Assembly: GCA_913063435.1 (NCBI GenBank)
Contig: CAJXYI010000027.1
Location: 1-32,223 of the forward strand
DNA length: 32,223 nucleotides
Source: an uncultured Actinomycetales bacterium
Lineage (GTDB): Bacteria; Actinomycetota; Actinomycetes; S36-B12
Direction of reading: 5' to 3'
In this document: positions 27,240-32,223 of the stretch, piece by piece
Numbering within the stretch: position 1 is the stretch's first letter
How the letters are laid out: the number at the start of each line of letters is the position of its first letter
The notes under the pieces: generated by a model
What the model saw: the letters and a program-made list of their open reading frames with translations, nothing else
Told to the model about the DNA's origin: nothing
The model's database searches: none
Program-made: the position numbers and the translations under genes

Positions 27240-28039
27240 TGTCCGCGCGCCGCCTCGTTGATAGCCGCCCAGCGCTGCCTCGTCGGCTCTTCGCGAGGAC
27301 CACAGCTGGCGAAGAGCTCCATCACACGAGTTCCATCGCGTTGGACGTGGAAGTCGACCATCGCGGCATTGAATTCCTCGCGTGCCTGGGCGGGAACCTG
27401 AACGGCACTGACTCCCGCTGACATCAACACTCCGTTCATCATCGACCGGGCTGTGCGCTTGTTGCCGTCGAAATAGAACTGGTGATCTGCAGCAAAGAGG
27501 AAATACGCGCATCCGCGCTCGAAAGCAGACTCCATGGAATCCAAGGCGGCGAGTCCGGACCGATAGATCTCGCGCAGATTCCCTCCACCACGCTCGGTTG
27601 CCAGCGGAACATGACTTCCGTATTCGCCAAGATTCACCGCGACCGGGGTGAGCAGTGTCCCCTCGCCCCGGAAATGACCGGCTTCCAGGGCTTCACCTCG
27701 AGCGATAGCGTCATGAATTCGATCGGAGACCTCCTTGGTGAGCCGAAAGTCTCCGTCGATCACGAGATTGCGAAGAATGACGTAGGCGTCTCGTAATCGA
27801 AGAATCTGTTCCGCATCGGACACCTTGCGACCACCGACGGTGATCCCCTCGAGCAGGGTCTTCACTTCCGGGTATGTGAAGGGATTGCCTTCGAGAGCAG
27901 CCGCAGCCCACACGTGTCCGGCCATGTCGCGCTCGAACGTGGCGATCACTTCCGACACGGTCGAGACGGTCACGGGCTGTTGCGCCTGAGCGCGATCCCA
28001 GTGGAACCCCAGGGCGGCGAACAATTCCTGATCGTCCAT
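27236..28039 (-). CDS. Fic-family protein with shifted catalytic motif
   Basis: A 267-residue Fic-domain protein. Fic enzymes usually transfer AMP to proteins through HPFx(D/E)GN(G/K)R. Here the motif is H186-Q-F-Y-F-D-G-N-K-R195: one residue too long between His and Asp. If aligned from DGNKR, the catalytic position is Gln187 and His186 is out of register. An N-terminal A-L-E50-G-N segment resembles the class II inhibitory helix, with the usual Ser/Thr replaced. Start ATG 28039 has GGAGGTG upstream. It is divergent from a vapBC-type pair; whether it is part of the same defence/dormancy module is not clear. It may be AMPylase, another nucleotidyl transferase, or inactive. Confidence 0.85.
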   Translation of the reverse strand: MDDQELFAALGFHWDRAQAQQPVTVSTVSEVIATFERDMAGHVWAAAALEGNPFTYPEVKTLLEGITVGGRKVSDAEQILRLRDAYVILRNLVIDGDFRLTKEVSDRIHDAIARGEALEAGHFRGEGTLLTPVAVNLGEYGSHVPLATERGGGNLREIYRSGLAALDSMESAFERGCAYFLFAADHQFYFDGNKRTARSMMNGVLMSAGVSAVQVPAQAREEFNAAMVDFHVQRDGTRVMELFASCGPREEPTRQRWAAINEAARGH

Positions 28040-28118
28040 GCCACACCTCCGTCACCTGATGTCCGCCCCGGATTGCCACGCGCATCCTAGTCGCCTCATT
28101 CGCGCCCCCCAGAGGTAT

Positions 28119-28154
28119 AGCATCTTGATGCTCTAGTTTAGACATCATGATGCT
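28119..28154. promoter_or_regulatory. Two-palindrome operator of the vapBC-type module
   Basis: AGCATC-TT-GATGCT (28119-28132, perfect) and GACATCATGATGCT (28141-28154, perfect CATCATGATG core) share one consensus, with centres 22 bases apart. They lie just upstream of, and touch, the antitoxin -10 box. This is the usual layout for autoregulation by ribbon-helix-helix antitoxin-toxin complexes. Confidence 0.65.
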
Positions 28155-28159
28155 ATTGT
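28154..28159 (+). promoter_or_regulatory. -10 box of the antitoxin gene (leaderless)
   Basis: TATTGT, 7 bases, then GTG 28167. Confidence 0.55.
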
Positions 28160-28166
28160 GGGTTGC

Positions 28167-28406
28167 GTGCGCACCACCGTGACCCTCGACGACGATGTGG
28201 CCGCAGCCATCGACCAACTCCGACGTGACAAAGGCCTCGGCCTCAGCGAGGCGGTCAATGAACTCGTTCGCGCCGGCATCCAACGCCCGGTGCACCGGCC
28301 GGCGTTCATTCAGAAGACAGCGGACTTAGGCATGCGCATGGATGTGACGAATATCGGGGACGTCCTCGATGCCCTGGACGCGGACGATCACCGTGTATCT
28401 GGTTGA
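28167..28406 (+). CDS. vapB: Ribbon-helix-helix antitoxin (VapB type)
   Basis: A 79-residue antitoxin. RTTVTLDDDVAAAIDQL at the N-terminus is the classic ribbon-helix-helix DNA-binding strand and first helix, followed by LSEAVNELVRAG. The C-terminal part, ending near VTNIGDVLDALD, should wrap around the toxin. GTG 28167 is chosen over GTG 28158, since the latter falls in the -10 box and 28167 gives a family-like M-R-T-T-V start. It overlaps the toxin gene by 14 bases, so the two are translationally coupled. The two palindromes upstream fit autorepression. Confidence 0.88.
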   Translation: MRTTVTLDDDVAAAIDQLRRDKGLGLSEAVNELVRAGIQRPVHRPAFIQKTADLGMRMDVTNIGDVLDALDADDHRVSG

Positions 28407-28815
28407 CGCGAACATCCTGCTGTACGCCGTCGATTCATCCTCGCGCCAGCACACAATCTGTGTTGAGTGGCTGGAGTCAGCCCTGAACGGACACCATCGA
28501 GTCGGACTCCCCGCCCAGAGCATTGCCGCGTTCCTGCGCATCAGCACCCACCCTCGCGTGATGGAACGCCCGCTGACTGCCCCGCAATCGTGGGGGATCG
28601 CTGAGTCGTGGCTCGCCGCTCCGGCCGTATGGGTCCCGACTGTTACCGCCCGAACATTGACACTTCTGGGTGAGTTGATGGTTGAGGGCGACATCACCGG
28701 AAATCTCATCCAGGATGCTCAACTCGCCGCTCTCGCCCTCGAACACGGGTCAACGATCGTGACGACGGACACTGATTTCGCCAGGTTTCCCGTGAGCACT
28801 CTCAACTCCCTGTGA
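28393..28815 (+). CDS. vapC: PIN-domain ribonuclease toxin (VapC type)
   Basis: A 140-residue PIN-domain protein, probably a VapC RNase that cuts a specific tRNA or rRNA loop when freed from its antitoxin. Acidic metal-binding residues seen: D5 in LVDAN, D108 in IQDAQLAALA and D126/D128 in TTDTDFARF. The segment LPAQSIAAFLRISTHPRV is typical of the mycobacterial-type PIN subfamily. GTG 28393 is chosen because MYLVDAN is the usual beginning of the fold; ATG 28369 would lie deep inside the antitoxin gene. RNA target unknown. Confidence 0.88.
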   Translation: MYLVDANILLYAVDSSSRQHTICVEWLESALNGHHRVGLPAQSIAAFLRISTHPRVMERPLTAPQSWGIAESWLAAPAVWVPTVTARTLTLLGELMVEGDITGNLIQDAQLAALALEHGSTIVTTDTDFARFPVSTLNSL

Positions 28816-28833
28816 CGATGGCGGCCACGCGAC

Positions 28834-29535
28834 CTAGGCGCGGATGAGACGCTGCTCGATCACCACATCGTCACCGAGCCGGCCAACTGCCTCGATCAAC
28901 TCCTGGCCCGCCCGACCTAGTTCCTCATCGCTCATCGGATCGAGAGCATCGAGGATGAACAGCGCTGAGGTGGTGTCCTCGCGAAGCGCGGTGCGCCGAG
29001 CCTGTCGCCAATTCCACCGTCGACACGTCACCCCGGCGTCATCACACCACACGACCTCGCCTGGCTCGGGATGCTCGATGACATCCTCGCCGCTGGCCAT
29101 CGTGTCGAAGGGTTCGCTGCCCGTCGCGCGGATCAGCCGCGGAGCGCCGGCATAACGCGAGAGGTCCTCCCCGCCGATGGGGATGAGGTGCGTGACGCTG
29201 ATCGCGTTATAGATGTCGGTGAGTCGGTTCACCCGCGGCAACCCAGCAGCGACTCGACGTAAGAGGGCTTCGAGGCTGTGCCGGGTGCGCTGCGGCTTGG
29301 CCCCGAACGCCCGATAGGCCTCACGCCAGGACGCGACCTGGGGGATGTCGTCGATTGCCCCATCTCCGATCAGTGCCCGGGCGGATGTTTCCGCGGAAAC
29401 AAGCATCGCCTCGCTGGCCCCATCACTCGGACCGGGCGTGATTCCTTCGACCGTGATCAGCAGCGCCCGATAGTCCGGTCGCAGCGCGAACACATCCGCA
29501 TCGACATCCGCATCGACCAACAACTGCATCGACAT
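28834..29535 (-). CDS. B3/B4 (PheT-like tRNA-binding) domain protein
   Basis: A 233-residue stand-alone relative of the B3/B4 domain of phenylalanyl-tRNA synthetase beta chain. The diagnostic segment runs from FGAKPQRTRHSLEALLRRV through LPRVNRLTDIYNAISV to IPIGGEDLSRYAG. In the synthetase this domain edits mischarged Tyr-tRNA, and free-standing forms may act as editing or nucleic-acid-binding proteins, but their role is unproven. ATG 29535 has GGAAGG 6 bases upstream. Divergent from the thioesterase gene with a 65-base gap. Confidence 0.85.
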   Translation of the reverse strand: MSMQLLVDADVDADVFALRPDYRALLITVEGITPGPSDGASEAMLVSAETSARALIGDGAIDDIPQVASWREAYRAFGAKPQRTRHSLEALLRRVAAGLPRVNRLTDIYNAISVTHLIPIGGEDLSRYAGAPRLIRATGSEPFDTMASGEDVIEHPEPGEVVWCDDAGVTCRRWNWRQARRTALREDTTSALFILDALDPMSDEELGRAGQELIEAVGRLGDDVVIEQRLIRA

Positions 29536-29587
29536 AGTTCGCCTTCCATCATGGGCGCGCATTGGGGGTGTTCCTGCGCAGCGCCCA

Positions 29588-29593
29588 TAGGAT
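29588..29593 (+). promoter_or_regulatory. -10 box of the PaaI-type thioesterase gene (leaderless)
   Basis: TAGGAT, 7 bases, then GTG 29601 (followed by a second GTG). Confidence 0.5.
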
Positions 29594-29600
29594 TCCATCC

Positions 29601-30035
29601 GTGGTGAGCGAATCCTTCGACCAGGTGCGTGCGCGAGTCCAGGCCAGTTTCGACCGTCAGGGCCTGATGAAGCACCTGGGAGCCGAACTGGTGAATATCG
29701 AGCCAGGCACGGTCACGGTCCGCTTGACTCACCGACCGGAGATCACCCAGCAGGATGGCTTCATCCACGCCGGGGCGACAAGCAGCATCGCCGATACCGC
29801 CGGTGGCTACGCAGCGATGACCGTGATGGACCCTGGCGACAATCCCTTGACGGTGGAATACAAGATCAATCTGATGTCTCCTGCACGCGCACCCGTCCTC
29901 GAGGCGGTTGCCACCGTCATCCGCAGCGGGCGCACGTTGACCGTGTGCTCGGTGGAGGTCTTCGGTGTCTACGGTGACCAGCGCTCGATCATCGCCGCCA
30001 GCCAGCAGACCCTCTATCGCGCGAATGAAACCTAG
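29601..30035 (+). CDS. PaaI-type hotdog-fold thioesterase
   Basis: A 144-residue hotdog-fold protein. Active-site region QQDGFIHAGATSSIADTAGGYA carries the family His (G-x-I-H-A-G) and Asp, and NPLTVEYKINLMSPA follows as in PaaI/YbgC-type acyl-CoA thioesterases. It would hydrolyse an acyl- or aryl-CoA; substrate unknown. GTG 29601 is selected by the TAGGAT box. A bidirectional hairpin follows the stop and separates it from the convergent FN3 gene. Confidence 0.9.
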   Translation: MVSESFDQVRARVQASFDRQGLMKHLGAELVNIEPGTVTVRLTHRPEITQQDGFIHAGATSSIADTAGGYAAMTVMDPGDNPLTVEYKINLMSPARAPVLEAVATVIRSGRTLTVCSVEVFGVYGDQRSIIAASQQTLYRANET

Positions 30036-30065
30036 AACGAATCGGTAGGACTCAGTTCACCAAAG

Positions 30066-30105
30066 ACCGGTGGCCCTGATCCGTGAGGGATGCAGGGCCA
30101 CCGGT
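30066..30105. terminator. Bidirectional terminator between thioesterase and FN3 genes
   Basis: Perfect 13-bp arms, ACCGGTGGCCCTG at 30066-30078 and its complement at 30093-30105, loop 14 bases. T-rich TTCGTTCAGTTT follows on plus. It serves two convergent genes. Confidence 0.8.
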
Positions 30106-30120
30106 TCGTTCAGTTTGTGC

Positions 30121-31626
30121 CTACCTGATGCGGGCCCACCTCACGGTATTGGATTCCGCACTGGCGAACGTCACATACGCGATCAACGGACGCTTCGCCC
30201 GCACCTTACGGGTCCAGCGGAACGTCCCGTCCTCTTGCACGATGATCGACGCCTTGCCCTGCTTGAACGCACCACGCTTGGAGAACCGGAAATACGGCAC
30301 CAGCTTCGTACCCGCCGGAATCCCGACCGAGGTACCCGTGGAACGCACCCGATCCAGACGACGACTATCTGCGGTCCGCTTGCCCTTGATCAACGTGATC
30401 GATACATCATTCGCGACAACCCGAACACCCAAGGACACCGCACGCTCACCATTGACCTGCGTGACACCCACGACCTGCAACACATACTCACCCGGAGCCA
30501 GATCCGCCGGCAAACGCACCGTCCCGGCGAACTCACCCAGATCATCCACCGTGAGCGCACCCAGATCCATCGTCGAGGCAGCGTTCACCCGCAGCATCGA
30601 CCCATCACCGATCACCGGCACATCCAAGAACAGGCGCGCCTGCGACCCGGGGCGGAAACCCGTGCCCGACGTGCGAGCCCGGCCATCATCGACCAACAGC
30701 AGGACCGCATCGTTTTGCAAGCCCACCGCGTTGCCCCGGTTGTCCTCACCCACCAGATCCAAGGTGAACGAGGTCGAAGCGACCTGCAGGCCCGTTCCCG
30801 CACGATCCGGGGCCACCTCCACCTGCACCGGCTGGCCATCCTCCTCAGCCTGCGACTGACCCGGAGCCGGCGGATCCACCAACGGAACCGGCGTCGGATC
30901 GATCGGCATATCCGGCGTCACCGGAGCCGACGGCGCATCAGTCGCGCTGCCACCAGCATTACTGGCCCGCACCGAGAACTCATACGCCACACCATTGGTC
31001 AACCCGGTCACCACACAACTGACCGCCGGCGCAGTGATCACACACAACTGATTACCCGGCGAAGCAGTCACGAGGTACTGATCCACCTCACCACCACCCT
31101 CACCAGGCGTCACCACCACCGTCGCCCGACCATCACCGGCCAAGACACGCACCGCAGCCGGCGGCGCAGGCGCCTCCACCCGCGGCGTCACCGCAGCCGA
31201 CACCGGCGACACCGGTGACGTGCCACCAGCATTGCTCGCCGTCGCCGTGAACGTGTAGGAGGTCCCATTCATCAAACCACCCACGACGCAGGAGGTGTCA
31301 GGAGCCTCGATTTCACACGATGCCCCACCCGGAGCCGCGACGACACGGAATGCCTCCGCCTCACCGCCACCCGAACCAGGTGTGACTGTGACCGTGACCT
31401 CTCCGTCACCAGCCACCGCGCTCACCGCACTCGGCGCGCTCGGTGCCTCCGGCAGATCCCCACTCGGCGTGACCGCCACCGACGCCCGCGACGGATCAGA
31501 AGACCCCGCAGCATTCGTCGCCGTCACCGTGAACGTGTAGGCCGTCCCATTCGTCAGACCCGTCACGATGCAGTCGGTCCCCGGAGCCGCCACCGTGCAC
31601 GTCGCTCCACCCGGGGACGCCGTCAC
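30121..31626 (-). CDS. Fibronectin type III repeat surface protein, 5'-truncated (possible pseudogene)
   Basis: About 501 residues are readable. Residues 1 to about 235 hold one partial and two full FN3-like domains (repeats of GL-x-NGT-x-Y-x-F-x-V-x-A-x-N-A-x-G), each with a C-x8-C pair. Then come a Pro-rich linker (about 236-262) and a non-FN3 C-terminal region (about 263-501) with beta-rich LxPG and basic segments. It should be an exported wall or surface protein, but no signal peptide exists: the frame begins in the middle of an FN3 strand (SSYTVTASPGG) and a TGA at 31645-31647 lies directly upstream. No start site or ribosome binding site fits GTG 31626, so the 5' part has been lost or is separated by a rearrangement or assembly join near 31640. 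Confidence 0.75.
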   Translation of the reverse strand: MTASPGGATCTVAAPGTDCIVTGLTNGTAYTFTVTATNAAGSSDPSRASVAVTPSGDLPEAPSAPSAVSAVAGDGEVTVTVTPGSGGGEAEAFRVVAAPGGASCEIEAPDTSCVVGGLMNGTSYTFTATASNAGGTSPVSPVSAAVTPRVEAPAPPAAVRVLAGDGRATVVVTPGEGGGEVDQYLVTASPGNQLCVITAPAVSCVVTGLTNGVAYEFSVRASNAGGSATDAPSAPVTPDMPIDPTPVPLVDPPAPGQSQAEEDGQPVQVEVAPDRAGTGLQVASTSFTLDLVGEDNRGNAVGLQNDAVLLLVDDGRARTSGTGFRPGSQARLFLDVPVIGDGSMLRVNAASTMDLGALTVDDLGEFAGTVRLPADLAPGEYVLQVVGVTQVNGERAVSLGVRVVANDVSITLIKGKRTADSRRLDRVRSTGTSVGIPAGTKLVPYFRFSKRGAFKQGKASIIVQEDGTFRWTRKVRAKRPLIAYVTFASAESNTVRWARIR

Positions 31627-31703
31627 CGTGTAGCTCGACGCCCCTCACCCCACCGAGCTTCCGGTTCGCTTGGGGACCGCTCTTCACGGCTGCGACCATC
31701 CCC

Positions 31704-32051
31704 GTGGGTTGGAGTTTGTGGACAAGGTCTAAGTCGCGAAGCACGACGGCCCGTGAAGCTGCACTGGCTGTTAGCGTCGTCCTGGTGGTCGCAGTGGCCC
31801 TGACCATCGCCTTCCGCCTCGATGTGTCCTCGATGTCGGAAACCCGCGTTTCCCGTGGAATTCCGATCACGTACGTAGTAACGCCAATAGCAACCACGGA
31901 GATCGCGGAAGTGACGTTGCCATCAGGTCTGCCGGCCCTCACGCCAACGGAGGGCGATCAGTGCTGGTCGGCCTTCCCCTTGTGTTCTCCGCAATTGCCG
32001 GAGACGCTCCGCCTGAAAGGTGGGGACTTGCAGTCTGGCCTGTTGCCGTAA
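31704..32051 (+). CDS. Small single-pass membrane protein, unrecognised
   Basis: Up to 115 residues: a basic N-terminus, one clear hydrophobic helix (ALAVSVVLVVAVALTIAF, about 20-37), then a mostly extracytoplasmic segment with two cysteines (QCWSAFPLC) near 85-93. I do not recognise a family. The start is weak: GTG 31704 has no Shine-Dalgarno and the region just upstream is the FN3 break point, so the gene could itself be a remnant. A plausible promoter for the next gene follows 24 bases after the stop. Confidence 0.4.
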   Translation: MGWSLWTRSKSRSTTAREAALAVSVVLVVAVALTIAFRLDVSSMSETRVSRGIPITYVVTPIATTEIAEVTLPSGLPALTPTEGDQCWSAFPLCSPQLPETLRLKGGDLQSGLLP

Positions 32052-32074
32052 TGACCTGTCGAAGCCGGGTCCAC

Positions 32075-32080
32075 TAGCCT
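32075..32080 (+). promoter_or_regulatory. -10 box of the right-edge gene (leaderless)
   Basis: TAGCCT, 7 bases, then ATG 32088. Confidence 0.5.
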
Positions 32081-32087
32081 TTCCGTT

Positions 32088-32223
32088 ATGTCCGCTACCC
32101 AGTCACCAGTCGTCGACCTGGCGCATGTTGACCGCCGATTTCGATCGGAAGCATCGACGTACCAGAACGCTCGGCCATTCCCGCACATCGCTATGCAGGA
32201 TGTCTTCGACAGGGAGGTCCTGC
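32088..32223 (+). CDS. Probable 2OG-Fe(II) oxygenase-like protein (N-terminal part, cut by window edge)
   Basis: 45 codons are visible before the window edge. The segment ARPFPHIAMQDVFDREVL resembles the entry strand of prolyl-4-hydroxylase-like 2-oxoglutarate/Fe(II) oxygenases (PFPH-x-x-x-x-DF-L). No metal-binding His or Asp is reached, so the assignment is tentative. The leaderless TAGCCT box supports the start codon. Confidence 0.5.
   Translation, partial: MSATQSPVVDLAHVDRRFRSEASTYQNARPFPHIAMQDVFDREVL

Noticed and set aside
30900-31626. Regular repeats of about 280 bases, considered as a CRISPR-like or mobile repeat array
   Set aside because: They are in-frame FN3 domain repeats with diverged DNA; no short exact repeats with unique spacers.
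31627-31732. Short plus-strand frame across the FN3 break point ending at 31732
   Set aside because: No start codon after the stop at 31631 and no recognised family; could be a gene remnant but cannot be supported.

Overview
The window is chromosomal DNA of a high-G+C Gram-positive actinomycete (Actinomycetota). The evidence is two WhiB-like iron-sulfur regulators, a complete set of coenzyme F420 assembly genes (fused FbiC, FbiA, and FbiB with its C-terminal nitroreductase domain), GTP-type PEP carboxykinase, frequent GTG starts, and many start codons placed 6-7 bases after a TANNNT-like -10 box, the actinobacterial leaderless layout. The order WhiB2-type regulator, fbiA, fbiB, mannose-1-phosphate guanylyltransferase matches the M. 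tuberculosis whiB2-fbiA-fbiB-manB neighbourhood. I cannot name the genus.

Layout. 1-3.9 kb (minus strand): an edge-truncated DUF5719-like membrane protein, a very large GT2 glycosyltransferase with a membrane domain, and a WhiB2-type regulator, probably one cell-envelope operon. 4-9.2 kb: fbiC, divergent from an overlapping fbiA-fbiB pair. 9.2-11.4 kb: GDP-mannose pyrophosphorylase and YqgE on minus, thioredoxin on plus. 11.5-13.8 kb: a WhiB3/WhiD-type regulator convergent with pckG across a perfect 26-bp-arm hairpin. 14-18.4 kb: a two-gene ABC exporter, the copper ATPase CopA, and a divergent AhpD-like protein. 18.4-19.4 kb: a YbjQ-family gene flanked on both sides by a small palindromic repeat family. 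19.4-23.5 kb: an S51-type peptidase, an exported L,D-transpeptidase-like protein, a TetR regulator, a DUF1269-like stress protein and a proline racemase/hydroxyproline epimerase. 23.6-27.2 kb: an Orn/Lys/Arg decarboxylase, a PAP2 phosphatase, a tiny membrane protein and a FUSC-type membrane protein. 27.2-30 kb: a Fic protein, a VapBC-type toxin-antitoxin pair, a B3/B4-domain protein and a PaaI-type thioesterase. 30.1-32.2 kb: a 5'-truncated fibronectin-III surface protein ending at a sharp junction, an unrecognised small membrane ORF, and the start of a probable 2OG-Fe(II) oxygenase.

The most interesting regulatory signal is a pair of near-identical inverted repeats, ATACCCC-N4-GGTAT, that resemble copper-sensor CsoR operators. 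One lies between yqgE and the thioredoxin gene, the other between copA and the ahpD-like gene, where it overlaps the predicted -10 box of ahpD. They suggest a small copper/thiol-redox regulon whose regulator is outside the window. Other points of note are the palindromic repeats around ybjQ, the 26-bp hairpin, a CRP/GlxR-like site in the pckG/ABC promoter, a Fic protein whose catalytic His is out of register, a two-palindrome operator in front of vapBC, and the broken end of the FN3 gene. No tRNA, rRNA, CRISPR array, insertion sequence or replication origin was recognised.
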